From the NCBI GenBank assembly GCA_020635825.1, contig JACJZA010000018.1, positions 1-58,287 of the forward strand: 58,287 bases of DNA. The letters are read 5' to 3'. The notes beneath the pieces are model-generated. The model saw only the letters and a list, made by a program, of their open reading frames with translations, ran no database searches and was not told the DNA's origin. The position numbers and the translations under genes were made by a program. Source of the DNA: Flavobacteriales bacterium (GTDB taxonomy: Bacteria > Bacteroidota > Bacteroidia > Flavobacteriales_E > Vicingaceae). Numbering within the stretch: position 1 is the stretch's first letter; the number at the start of each line of letters is the position of its first letter. This document shows positions 49,500 to 58,287 of the stretch, piece by piece.

Positions 49500-51488
49500 C
49501 TAATATTCAATTATTTTAAACTCTGTTCTTCTGTTTTGTTGATGTGCTTCTTCTTTCTCAGCTTCGGTTGCTAATTTTTCAATTAAATCATCAGTAATCA
49601 TTAATTGTTTTTCGCCATATCCTTTAGCAATTAATCTACTAGTAGGAATGTTTTTTTGAACTAAATAATCCACACATGATTGAGCACGAGCTTGAGAAAG
49701 CTTATCATTATAGGCATCACTTCCTCTTGAATCTGTATGTGCAGAAATTTCAATTTTCATATTAGGATTATGGTCAAGAAGTTCTATTACTTTGTTTAGT
49801 TCATTAAAAGAAGATGGTCTTAAGCTTGCTTTATTGTAATCGTAAAAAATATTTTTAAGCACTACTTTTTTCCCTTTTTCTAATTTTTCTAAAGCAACAT
49901 TTTTTTCAATAACCTGAAAGGCAGCCGTATCAGGAATGTTAAAATTATCTGAATAAAATAAATAACCTTGAGCTTTTACACTAATACCATAATCTCTTCC
50001 AGCAGGTAATGATATCATATATTTACCGGAGGCGCTATTAGATTCAAATGTTCCAACTTGCTTATCTTCATTGTTGTCATAAATTTCAATAGAAGCTACA
50101 AGAGGTTCTCCCGTTTTTTTATCTGTAATTACCCCTTTTAATAAGGTTAATTTAGGTTTGTTTAATTCATCAATAAAAGAAACACGGTAGATATCTCTTT
50201 TCCCTTTTCCATCTAGTTTGGCTGAAGTATAATATCCATACTCTCCACTTGCAGTTAATACAAAGCAAACATCATCGTCAGCAGTATTAATTGGGTAGCC
50301 TATGTTTTCTGGAGTTGACCATTTTCCTTTTTCATAAGTACTTTTAAAAATGTCATAGCCACCCATTGTTTTGTGTCCCTTAGAGCTAAAATAAAGAGTT
50401 TTACCATCGGCATGGAGAAAAACTGCGTCTTCATCGTCAATAGTATTAATAGTACGACCTAAGTTCTCAGCTTCGCCCCATTTCCCATCTTTGTTTTTAG
50501 TAGACTTGTAAATGTCTTTTCCTCCAATTCCATCAGGTCTATTACTTACAAAATAGATAGTGTTTCCGTCTGGTGAAAAACAAGCTGAAGTTTCTTGATT
50601 TTTTGAATTAATCGGTTCTGGTAATTCTTCAGGGTCTTTCCATTTCTTACCTTTTTTTTCAGCCATCAAAATATTTCCAATTCCCTTTTTATTATCTCTA
50701 TAGATAAACAATTTTTGACCATCAAGAGAAAGTCCCACAGTAGCATCATGAAATTCAGAATTTACAGGACTACCTATATTTTCTGCCTCACTCCATTCTC
50801 CATTTTCTTTTTTTGAATAATAAATATCTTCGTAATAATCTCCTAATGCCATGTCCATATTCCCACCAGTATTTCCCTTTCTTCTGGAGGTAAAATAAAT
50901 CTCAGATTCATCAGCAGTAATCACAGGGACATATTCTTCATTTTCTGTGTTGATAGCAGTGTTAAGGTTTTCTATTTTAACATTTACAGGAGTAGTTACC
51001 AATTTTTTAGCAAAAGTGCACTCTTTAATTTTGTGGTCGCAATTTGCAGATAAATCTCTATCAAAATTACTTCCTTTAGATTTAGCAGTTCGATACAGTT
51101 TTATAGCCTCATCAAATTCCTCGTTAATATGATAAGATTTTGCATAAGAGTAAATATAATATCCATCAATATTTTTGTCTAATTCATAAGCTTTTTTAAA
51201 ATAATCAATAGCTTTTGATTTTTCAGAAGTATGTAAATAACAATCACCAATTTTTGCATTTAATTCAGCATTACTTGGATTAAATTGATTGGCAGATAAA
51301 TATTTCTCTAAAGCTTCATTATATAAATGGGTGTTATACTTAAAATCCCCTTCCTTAATACTAATTATTGCAGCTTTTAGTCCGGTAGGATTGCTTTTGA
51401 AATTTGATTTTTCAAAAGCAACATTACCTTGACTAAAACAATTTAAATAAAAGAATAGTGAAAAAAGAATAATATAAAACAGTCTCAT
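49500..51488 (-). CDS. PorE-like OmpA family protein with TPR and beta-propeller
   Basis: 662 residues. Signal peptide to about 19. TPR units (about 30-165, AKIGDCYLHTSEKSKAIDYFKKAYELD), then six PD40-type propeller blades (about 190-430, with repeated SCFSPDGNTIYFVSNRPDG pattern), a carboxypeptidase-regulatory-like domain (about 450-535) and a C-terminal OmpA domain (about 545-662, ISAHTDSRGSDAYNDKLSQARA, NRRTEF). This is the layout of PorE of Porphyromonas, which ties the T9SS to peptidoglycan together with PorP. It follows PorP after 12 bases, as expected for such a partnership. Confidence 0.92.
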   Translation of the reverse strand: MRLFYIILFSLFFYLNCFSQGNVAFEKSNFKSNPTGLKAAIISIKEGDFKYNTHLYNEALEKYLSANQFNPSNAELNAKIGDCYLHTSEKSKAIDYFKKAYELDKNIDGYYIYSYAKSYHINEEFDEAIKLYRTAKSKGSNFDRDLSANCDHKIKECTFAKKLVTTPVNVKIENLNTAINTENEEYVPVITADESEIYFTSRRKGNTGGNMDMALGDYYEDIYYSKKENGEWSEAENIGSPVNSEFHDATVGLSLDGQKLFIYRDNKKGIGNILMAEKKGKKWKDPEELPEPINSKNQETSACFSPDGNTIYFVSNRPDGIGGKDIYKSTKNKDGKWGEAENLGRTINTIDDEDAVFLHADGKTLYFSSKGHKTMGGYDIFKSTYEKGKWSTPENIGYPINTADDDVCFVLTASGEYGYYTSAKLDGKGKRDIYRVSFIDELNKPKLTLLKGVITDKKTGEPLVASIEIYDNNEDKQVGTFESNSASGKYMISLPAGRDYGISVKAQGYLFYSDNFNIPDTAAFQVIEKNVALEKLEKGKKVVLKNIFYDYNKASLRPSSFNELNKVIELLDHNPNMKIEISAHTDSRGSDAYNDKLSQARAQSCVDYLVQKNIPTSRLIAKGYGEKQLMITDDLIEKLATEAEKEEAHQQNRRTEFKIIEY

Positions 51489-51500
51489 GTTGTATTTACC

Positions 51501-52547
51501 TTAGTTAAATCTTGCATTAGATCTTGTTCCTCTTCCATACCCAAACGAGGCAGCAACATATTTAATATACATTTCCGGACCACCACTTCCACCCGTAGCA
51601 GAAGATAATTTTGAAATATTCATATCGTAAGAAAATCCGATAGCTAAGCCAGATAATTCAAATTCAACTGAAGGAGCAAATGCATCTCCAAATCTGTAAT
51701 ATGTTCCAAATGATACAGCCATTTCCTTAAACATTCCAGTGTATTTTGATTCTTCTTTTATCATGTATCTTGCAAGAATACCGGTTGAAATTTCTCTAGC
51801 TGGTCCTTGCATGTAAACAAATAATTTAGGTTTAACTCCCCATTTTGAATTATATAACCCAATGAATGATTCTGTATGAAGGGCTAAACGAGAATAAAGT
51901 CTATCTAAATCACCAAATTCAATTTGTCTACTTGGTCTTGTTACGTGGTAAAAAGAAAAACCTGCCTGCATAGTGAAATTATCCATAGAGCTAAGTGTTT
52001 TGGTTCCTTTTCCATAAGCCCACATACCTCCTGCAGAAAAATCTACATATGATGAATTTTCAAATTGAAAACTTTCTAAGCTAGGAGCAGTTGGATCATA
52101 AGTTTGTCCATCAAACTGATTATCCCATCTTAAATTTTCATCACTTATGCTGTTTTGAGCCCAAGATGCTAAAAAACCTATAGAAGCAGAATTATAATCA
52201 TCTAAAAATAATACACTAGATATTGCAAAATTTAATTTAGTGGTACCAAACTTTGTTTCACCAGCTACATCTTTATAAGCACCCAATCCAATACCAATGT
52301 ATCCATTTTTCCATTTACTTTTCATTAAACCTCCATCTATCATTACTGAATAGGTTTTGTATGGATTACCAATACTACCCCATTGGCTTCTGTAATTTAA
52401 TACACCTCTAAAGTCACCATTATAAACCCCTGTTGAAGCTGGGTTGGTTGTTACTATCATTGCATCATACATAGTGAAGTGTACATCTTGTGCCATCAAA
52501 TTGATGCAAAATGAAGTAGATAATAATGTGAATAATAATCTTTTCAT
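51501..52547 (-). CDS. PorP/SprF family type IX secretion membrane protein
   Basis: 348 residues. Signal peptide to about 19 (MAQ), then DVHFTMYDAMIVTTNPASTGVYNGDFRGVLNYRSQW, the family start. The barrel ends with GLAIGFSYDMNISKLSSATGG, as in other SprF proteins, and an R/G-rich tail (GYGRGTRSNARFN). It lies between the repeat adhesin (8 bases) and the PorE-like gene (12 bases). It probably helps bring the adhesin to the cell surface and may interact with the PorE-like protein. Confidence 0.93.
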   Translation of the reverse strand: MKRLLFTLLSTSFCINLMAQDVHFTMYDAMIVTTNPASTGVYNGDFRGVLNYRSQWGSIGNPYKTYSVMIDGGLMKSKWKNGYIGIGLGAYKDVAGETKFGTTKLNFAISSVLFLDDYNSASIGFLASWAQNSISDENLRWDNQFDGQTYDPTAPSLESFQFENSSYVDFSAGGMWAYGKGTKTLSSMDNFTMQAGFSFYHVTRPSRQIEFGDLDRLYSRLALHTESFIGLYNSKWGVKPKLFVYMQGPAREISTGILARYMIKEESKYTGMFKEMAVSFGTYYRFGDAFAPSVEFELSGLAIGFSYDMNISKLSSATGGSGGPEMYIKYVAASFGYGRGTRSNARFN

Positions 52548-52555
52548 AATCTTTA

Positions 52556-55500
52556 TTATTTAACTAATGTGATATCTCCTTTTTGTTTTACTTCTTCTCC
52601 ATCAATAAAGGTTGCTTCTAAATAGTAAACAAAAACAGCTTTATTCATTTCTTTCCCTCTAAAAGTTCCATCCCAACCTATATCTAAATCTGTCGTTTCA
52701 AAAACTTTTTCACCCCATCTGTCATAAATAAAGAATTTTAATTCTTGTACTCCTTTACCTCTTACAAATAAAATGTCGTTTTGACCATCGCCATTCGGAG
52801 AGAATATGTTTGGAACAAAAATTACATTTTCGTATTCAACAAATACAGTTATATCATCAGTTGCAGTACAACCATTTGGGTCAGAAACAATAACTGTATA
52901 AGTAATTGTTTCTTCAGGGCTCGAAATTGGATTAGGACAGTTAGTACAATCTAAACCAGTAGGAGGTGTCCAAACAAAGTTACCAGTCGAACCACTTGCA
53001 TTAAGTTGAGTACTTTCGTTAAGTTTGATAATTACGTCAGAACCGGCATCTACTATTGGTGTAGGATGAACAGTAAGGGTGCTTGTATATGTATCAGAAC
53101 CAAAAGTGTTAGTAGCAACTAATTCTATAGTATAAGTTCCATCAATTGCAAAACAAACATCACCGGGATTCTGTTGATTTGATGAAGAAGGTGTGCCTCC
53201 GTTGAATGTCCATTGCCATGAGGTAGCACCTGTACTTTGGTCAGTAAATGTAACACACTCACCAGCACAAATAGTATCATCACTTGCACTAAATAATGCC
53301 GTTGGTACAGTACAAGGGTTTACCGAAACAACTACGTTGCTATTATCAGAACCACAAGAATTGGTTACAGTATAAGTATAAGTCCCTCCAGCATCTATAC
53401 TTGGGTCAAAAACTCCTGTTCCAGAGTTCATCGCAGGAGACCAAGTGCCTCCAGCATTAGGTGAGCCGGTTAATTGTCCAAATAAATTCGTTGCTGCATC
53501 AGTAGTACAAAGAGTTATTACACCATCAATACCAGCATTTGGAGCAGGATTGATTGTTACTTGAACTTCAGCTGTAAGAGTTCCACCACCACATGCATTT
53601 AATGCATAGGTATAAGTGCCAGCAGCATCTATAGCTGGGTCAAAAACACCTGTTCCAGAATTCAAAGCAGGAGACCAAGCCCCTCCACTAGTAGGTGTTC
53701 CGTTTAAGCTATCAAATAAATTAATAGTAGCAGCATTTGCACAAAGTTGAGCTACTCCATTTGTTCCTGGGTCTGGATTTGAAGTAACCGTTACAACAAC
53801 ATCACTATTATCGGAACCACAAGAATTGGTTACTGTATAAGTATAAGTTCCCCCTGCATCGATATTTGGGTCAAAAACTCCAGTTCCAGAGTTCATTGCA
53901 GGAGACCATGTTCCACCAGCATCAGGTGATCCGGTTAATTGTCCAAATAAATTCGTTGCTGCATCAGTAGTACAAAGAGTTATTGCACCATCAATACCAG
54001 CATTTGGAGCAGGATTGATTGTTACTTGAACTTCAGCAGTAAGAGTTCCACCACCACATGCATTTAATGTGTAGGTGTATGTTCCAGCCGCATCAATAGA
54101 AGGATCAAATATCCCACTTCCTGAATTTAATATAGGCGACCAAGTTCCACCAGCATCAGGAGTACCGGTTAAACTATCAAATAAATTAATGGTCGAAGCA
54201 TTTGCACAAAGTTGAGCTACTCCATTTGTTCCTGGGTCTGGGTTTGAAGTAACCGTTACAACAACATCACTATTATCGGAACCACAAGAATTGGTTACTG
54301 TATAAGTATAAGTTCCCCCTACATCGATACTTGGGTCGAAAACCCCGGTTCCTGAGTTCATTGCAGGAGACCAAGTGCCTCCAGCATTAGGCGAACCGGT
54401 TAATTGTCCAAAAAGATCAGTAGCTGCATCAGTAGGGCAAATGGAAAGAGCACCATCTATTCCTGCATTCGCTATAGGGTTAATTGTTACCTCAACATCA
54501 GCTGTTAAATTACTTCCGTCACAACCTATCACAGTATAGGTGTAAGTTCCAGCCGCATCAATAGTAGGGTCAAAAATGCCAGTTCCTGAGTTTAAAGCAG
54601 GAGACCAAGTGCCTCCACCATCAGGCGTTCCGGTTAAACTATCAAATAAATTGATGCTGGAAGCATTTGCACAAAGTTGAGCTACTCCATTTGTTCCAGG
54701 TGATAAACTCGGAATAATTGTTACTTGAACTTCAGCAGTAAGAGTTCCACCACCACAAGCATTTAATGTATAAGTATAAGTTCCGCCTGCATCAATAGTA
54801 GGGTCAAAAACTCCAGTTCCTGAATTTAATACAGGAGACCAAGTTCCACCAGCATCAGGTGTTCCGGTTAAACTATCAAATAAATTAATAGATGTGGCAT
54901 TAGAGCATAATTGAGCTACTCCATTTGTCCCAGGATTTGGATTTGATGTTACTGTTACAACAACATTGTTACTAGATGTACCACAAGAATTAGTTACTGT
55001 GTAGGTATAAGTCCCTCCAGCATCGATACTTGGGTCAAAAACTCCTGTTCCTGAATTTATAGCCGGACTCCATGATCCTCCAGAGTTTGGAGAACCTCCT
55101 AATTCACCAAATAAATCTACAGGTGAATCAGTTGTACAAAGTGTTATTGCACCATCAGAACCGGTATTAGGTGAAGGGTTTACTACAATGGTCATTGTAT
55201 CGTTATCTCCACATGTTAGGTTGTAGCTTATAACATGACTTCCGGCTCCAGCCGTAGCTGGATCAAAAGCTCCTGTTGAAGTATTTGTGATACCAGTACC
55301 ACTCCATGTTCCACCTGTTTCTGCGGCAGAAAGAGTTACCGGTGATGCATTATCACAGAATGGACCTGCTTGAGTAATAGTTGCATCACAACTTGCACTA
55401 CAAGAAGGTAAAGTTCCTAATCCATTTATAACTAATGTATTACCAACGCCATCTGTTACACGAACTGTGTCAGCTCCTCCTGGAGGAGTTACAGTAACTC

Positions 55501-57784
55501 CATTTCCAAAATCACTCCAATCTGGAACCATCACAGCACATCCAGCTGGAAGGTTACATCCAACTATACATCCTCCGCAATCTTGAACAAAAACTTGCTC
55601 AGCCCAAGTGTAAGGACCAGAACCTCCATTTACAGTTAAATCACCATTTGTTTCCATACAAACATCCATTGCACTACAAGTGCCCACTGCTAAATCAAAT
55701 GAACTTGTACCACATGCCAAGGTGTAAGTAATCGTATAAATACCTGGTGTAGCAACAGAAGGGTCAAAAGTGCCTGCTCCAGCATTAAGTGCTCCTGTTG
55801 CAGGATTTGATGACCATGTCCCACCTGCTTGACTAGCTTCAAATGTAACTGGTGAATCAGAAGTACATAAAGAACTAACGGGACAAATATTTGTATTACA
55901 ACAAACGAGAGTGTATTGTCCTCCAGCACTCATATTGATGGATTCTATTCTACCACCTCTTCCTGTTGAAGTTCCGTTATCTTGTATTGCACCTCCCGCA
56001 ATCACCTCGCCATTTGAGTTTACACTTACATCATATACAGTAAAGTTGTCTGTAGTAGGTATTTGTGAAATGATATTTAAATTAGCATCAAATTTTACTA
56101 CTCTATTCATTGAACCAGCATATACATTTCCTGCTGCATCAACATCTAATCCACTACAATGAACCATTAATTTACCAAAAATGATGTCATTTCCTGAGCT
56201 ACCACTAGGTAAACTAACAGTATTTAATAATGCTCCAGTATTTACATCCCATTGTAAAATTTCATCCCCCTTATGTGTATAAATATAGTTGTCATTAGAA
56301 GCAATAGCTTTTAAACCACCACCATTTTGAGAGGCAGATAAAAAATTTTCACATTTATATCCTAATTCTTCGGTATTACTCACTATAAAAGATGGTTCAA
56401 CACTTGAATTACAAGCATTGAAATCTTGATTGATAGTTCCAACTTCTTTATGAGTTAAAAAAGCATACCGGGAATTTTTTGTAGAAGAAATAGATCTCAC
56501 TTCTACAGGTTGTGCAAAAGGATCAGAAATTCCAAAGGTACTTGTGTCAAGTGGAATTTGAGAATTCACATTTCCATTAGATAAATCAATATCATAAATG
56601 GTAGCAAAAAAGTCCTGTTCTGTAATTCCTAGTTCAGCCTTTGTACCACCCACTATTAATTTAGTATTATCACAATTAAAAGTAATTGACCAATATTCCA
56701 CTCCAATTCCATTATTGTTATTATGCCACAAAACATTATAAGTAGCACCTGCATCGTCAACTCTTTCAATTTCTGCTCCTGTACCTTGAGTAATATAACT
56801 AGTACCAGCATCATCAGTTGCTAATGTTCCTAACCAAGTTCCACCATTTGTATCCCATGGTGTAGAGTAAGTCCATTGAAGAGCTCCGGTACTGTTGTAT
56901 TTTCTCAATTCCATTGGGATTTCACCACCTATTACATATACATTTCCTGCTGCATCGGTTTCTACTTCTCTAGTAAAATCTCCTGCATTAAATGCTGGAG
57001 ATACAACCCAAGGGTCAATTATTACTTTTTCATTGGAATTGTAATGATCTATATTAAAAGTTAAAATATTGTTTACATATGAAAAGCTTGAATTAATTTC
57101 TTGATTAGAATTAGCATAAAAAGTATAAGGTTTGTGTTCAATAATTTTTCCTAAAGATGTATTTATTTCTAGGTTTCCTGAAGCATCAATTTTTACTTCA
57201 CTTCCTTCGTTAAAATAATTACTGTGAGTAGTTTTATATTCTAATTTAATATCTGATGGATTGGCACCTGGATTTAGAATTACATTGTACTTTATTCCTC
57301 CTTCAGGATGGAATGTATACTCCACATCTATATTATTATAAAGGTTTTTGTAGGTGATTTTTTTAAATCCATCAACGTGAGTTCTTTTAGGTATATCAGA
57401 GTCTTTAAAATCTTTTGCACTATAGGTAAAATAATAATCTGTTTTATTTTCAGCAACAATTTCAACATCAGGATTTGAATTTAACCATGTTGCATGAACC
57501 AATTCGCTCACATGAATTCTACTTGGACCACCGTTAGTCTTTTTATTTGGGTTTCGTGTAAGTTTTTCTAATTTATAAGTTAACCCCTTTTTGGTGAAGA
57601 AGGTATACCATCCTCCGGATTTAGAAACATATTCTACTTCAGTAGATTGCCAGTTTCTACCATTAAATTGTCCTTCGTTTTTAATAAACGTAGGATCTGC
57701 AGCAAATGAAGTTTTCCAACTACTGTTTTGAGCAAAACTTACAAAGTGTATTAAAATAAAACTTAGGGTGAGTAATTTTTTCAT
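52556..57784 (-). CDS. Giant repeat adhesin, T9SS type B cargo (SprB-like role)
   Basis: 1742 residues. Signal peptide to about 19. Residues about 30-265 resemble DUF7948 (FIKNEGQFNGRNWQSTEVEYV). A propeller-like part follows (about 265-620, DAAGNVYVIGG and similar). Two looser Ig-like GGTW modules precede eight tight repeats (about 870-1490), then a PKD domain (about 1494-1575, FTDQSTGATSWQWTFNGG) and a further Ig-like unit. The last 90 residues are the type B C-terminal domain (NIFSPNGDGQNDILFVRG, IYDRWGEKVFE, GWDGTFRG). It is probably exported by T9SS and held at the surface, possibly for adhesion or gliding. Many cysteines in the modules suggest disulfides. Confidence 0.92.
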   Translation of the reverse strand: MKKLLTLSFILIHFVSFAQNSSWKTSFAADPTFIKNEGQFNGRNWQSTEVEYVSKSGGWYTFFTKKGLTYKLEKLTRNPNKKTNGGPSRIHVSELVHATWLNSNPDVEIVAENKTDYYFTYSAKDFKDSDIPKRTHVDGFKKITYKNLYNNIDVEYTFHPEGGIKYNVILNPGANPSDIKLEYKTTHSNYFNEGSEVKIDASGNLEINTSLGKIIEHKPYTFYANSNQEINSSFSYVNNILTFNIDHYNSNEKVIIDPWVVSPAFNAGDFTREVETDAAGNVYVIGGEIPMELRKYNSTGALQWTYSTPWDTNGGTWLGTLATDDAGTSYITQGTGAEIERVDDAGATYNVLWHNNNNGIGVEYWSITFNCDNTKLIVGGTKAELGITEQDFFATIYDIDLSNGNVNSQIPLDTSTFGISDPFAQPVEVRSISSTKNSRYAFLTHKEVGTINQDFNACNSSVEPSFIVSNTEELGYKCENFLSASQNGGGLKAIASNDNYIYTHKGDEILQWDVNTGALLNTVSLPSGSSGNDIIFGKLMVHCSGLDVDAAGNVYAGSMNRVVKFDANLNIISQIPTTDNFTVYDVSVNSNGEVIAGGAIQDNGTSTGRGGRIESINMSAGGQYTLVCCNTNICPVSSLCTSDSPVTFEASQAGGTWSSNPATGALNAGAGTFDPSVATPGIYTITYTLACGTSSFDLAVGTCSAMDVCMETNGDLTVNGGSGPYTWAEQVFVQDCGGCIVGCNLPAGCAVMVPDWSDFGNGVTVTPPGGADTVRVTDGVGNTLVINGLGTLPSCSASCDATITQAGPFCDNASPVTLSAAETGGTWSGTGITNTSTGAFDPATAGAGSHVISYNLTCGDNDTMTIVVNPSPNTGSDGAITLCTTDSPVDLFGELGGSPNSGGSWSPAINSGTGVFDPSIDAGGTYTYTVTNSCGTSSNNVVVTVTSNPNPGTNGVAQLCSNATSINLFDSLTGTPDAGGTWSPVLNSGTGVFDPTIDAGGTYTYTLNACGGGTLTAEVQVTIIPSLSPGTNGVAQLCANASSINLFDSLTGTPDGGGTWSPALNSGTGIFDPTIDAAGTYTYTVIGCDGSNLTADVEVTINPIANAGIDGALSICPTDAATDLFGQLTGSPNAGGTWSPAMNSGTGVFDPSIDVGGTYTYTVTNSCGSDNSDVVVTVTSNPDPGTNGVAQLCANASTINLFDSLTGTPDAGGTWSPILNSGSGIFDPSIDAAGTYTYTLNACGGGTLTAEVQVTINPAPNAGIDGAITLCTTDAATNLFGQLTGSPDAGGTWSPAMNSGTGVFDPNIDAGGTYTYTVTNSCGSDNSDVVVTVTSNPDPGTNGVAQLCANAATINLFDSLNGTPTSGGAWSPALNSGTGVFDPAIDAAGTYTYALNACGGGTLTAEVQVTINPAPNAGIDGVITLCTTDAATNLFGQLTGSPNAGGTWSPAMNSGTGVFDPSIDAGGTYTYTVTNSCGSDNSNVVVSVNPCTVPTALFSASDDTICAGECVTFTDQSTGATSWQWTFNGGTPSSSNQQNPGDVCFAIDGTYTIELVATNTFGSDTYTSTLTVHPTPIVDAGSDVIIKLNESTQLNASGSTGNFVWTPPTGLDCTNCPNPISSPEETITYTVIVSDPNGCTATDDITVFVEYENVIFVPNIFSPNGDGQNDILFVRGKGVQELKFFIYDRWGEKVFETTDLDIGWDGTFRGKEMNKAVFVYYLEATFIDGEEVKQKGDITLVK
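53310..55180 (-). repeat. Eight-unit Ig-like repeat array with 465-base dimers
   Basis: Eight units of about 78 residues in two types. Type A has DLFGQLTGSPNAGGTWSP and TVTNSCG; type B has NLFDSLTGTPDAGGTWSP and TLNACGG. The order in the protein is A B B A B A B A. Near-identical stretches at 53521 and 53986 are 465 bases apart with about one mismatch in 85 bases, which shows recent dimer duplication. Confidence 0.9.
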
Positions 57785-57830
57785 TTTGTTAAATATTTAA
57801 CTGAATGTTTGTTTTAAACTTAAAGAAACG

Positions 57831-57860
57831 AAAATATAGTTTTGTTAAATACCAGTCAAT
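57831..57860 (-). promoter_or_regulatory. Probable promoter of the adhesin run
   Basis: On the minus strand TTG, 19 bases, TATATTTT. The -7 box departs from TAnnTTTG only at the last base. It ends 46 bases before the adhesin start. The remaining 150 bases towards the next gene show nothing I can name. Confidence 0.45.
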
Positions 57861-58016
57861 AAATAATTTAAAATTTTTTAGGTTTCTAAAAATCAAGAAT
57901 AAATATTTGTAGTTATGTTTTTAATATGATGTTTATGCAACCTATGAGAATATTCAATAGTCTATAATATTAAATGTAGATTTTTGTGTTGAAAAATTAG
58001 AATTCTAAAATTTGGT

Positions 58017-58287
58017 ATGAAAAGTAAAGAGTTGTTGTTTGAATTGGTTCATTCTTTAACAAAGTCAGAAAAAAGATTTGTTAAGCTGAATGCGCAAATG
58101 CATAGTGGTGATAAGGTTTATTTGAAGTTAATGGATGCTATTTTAAAACAGAATGAATACAATGAAGATGAACTTTTGGGTTTGTTTAAAAATGAAAAAT
58201 TTGTTAAACAATTTAGTGTCGCAAAAAATTATCTTATCAATTTTATACTTAAACAGTTAAGACAATATCATTCCGGATTAAAAGCTA
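58017..58287 (+). CDS. Conserved Bacteroidota hypothetical protein (partial, 3' end missing)
   Basis: An open frame starts at ATG 58017 and runs off the window after 90 residues. It begins MKSKELLFELVHSLTKSEKRF and continues with helical, charged sequence (KVYLKLMDAILKQNEYNEDEL, KNYLINFILKQLRQYHSG). I recall longer Bacteroidota proteins with this start that continue as helical repeats, with no established role. Direction is divergent from the adhesin run. Confidence 0.7.
   Translation, partial: MKSKELLFELVHSLTKSEKRFVKLNAQMHSGDKVYLKLMDAILKQNEYNEDELLGLFKNEKFVKQFSVAKNYLINFILKQLRQYHSGLKA

Noticed and set aside
53310..55180. Regularly spaced repeats that could suggest a CRISPR array or satellite
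   Set aside because: The period is 465 bases with an intact reading frame across all units, so it is a protein repeat.

Overview
The window looks like chromosomal core DNA of a marine or freshwater Bacteroidota, most likely of the Flavobacteriales type. The evidence is AT-rich DNA, -7 boxes of the Bacteroidota form TAnnTTTG, almost no Shine-Dalgarno sites, cargo proteins of the type IX secretion system (T9SS) with type A and type B C-terminal signals, two PorP/SprF proteins and a PorE-like OmpA protein. I see no rRNA, CRISPR array, prophage, transposase or plasmid function. One tRNA is present, tRNA-Glu(UUC).

Layout. 1-4661 (+): end of a small Cys-rich gene, then glutamate dehydrogenase, a three-subunit proton-translocating transhydrogenase (pntAA, pntAB, pntB) and a GreA/GreB-C-terminal (Rnk-like) protein in one tight run. 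4843-9535 (-): YitT-type membrane protein, DUF3124 lipoprotein, a small unknown, tRNA-Glu with a recognisable promoter and hairpin, an unknown cytosolic protein and proS. 9631-12882 (+): two exported proteins sharing an N-terminal motif, then an OmpP1/FadL porin. 12872-14228 (-): LysM/M23 peptidase and a small membrane protein. 14357-20756 (+): SRPBCC-GyrI fusion, a small secreted protein, a large CotH/lamin-tail T9SS cargo coupled to a PorP/SprF gene, and an acyltransferase. 20838-22969 (+): hpt, adk, obg.

22959-27119 (-): small exported and glyoxalase-fold proteins, a serine hydrolase, lipB and a sugar-phosphate isomerase gene broken by five frame disruptions. 27218-34571: GT9 glycosyltransferase, a polytopic membrane protein, YoaK, an esterase, DUF983, an ABC-F ATPase and a ChaN-like protein. 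34663-42103 (-): N-terminal-twitch radical SAM protein, Tex, a candidate HEPN protein, hemE, hemL and hemB. 42197-44792 (+): epimerase, DCC oxidoreductase, DUF2071 and DnaQ-like exonuclease, closely packed. 44785-57784 (-): a type A T9SS cargo, then a run made of a 1742-residue repeat adhesin, PorP/SprF, PorE-like protein, a membrane-anchored unknown and a heme-type TonB receptor. 58017-end (+): start of a conserved Bacteroidota gene.

Working together: the two T9SS loci each pair a type B cargo with its own PorP/SprF protein, which suggests cargo-specific surface attachment; the second also carries the PorE-like peptidoglycan anchor. The gdh-pnt run links glutamate metabolism to NADPH/NADH balance. 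hemB, hemL and hemE give three steps of tetrapyrrole synthesis, and a heme-type receptor and a ChaN-like protein lie in the same window. The most unusual observations are the higher-order repeat array in the adhesin, the clustered frameshifts in the isomerase gene, the paired exported proteins after proS, the HEPN-like gene between tex and hemE, and several candidate leaderless genes with GTG or TTG starts.
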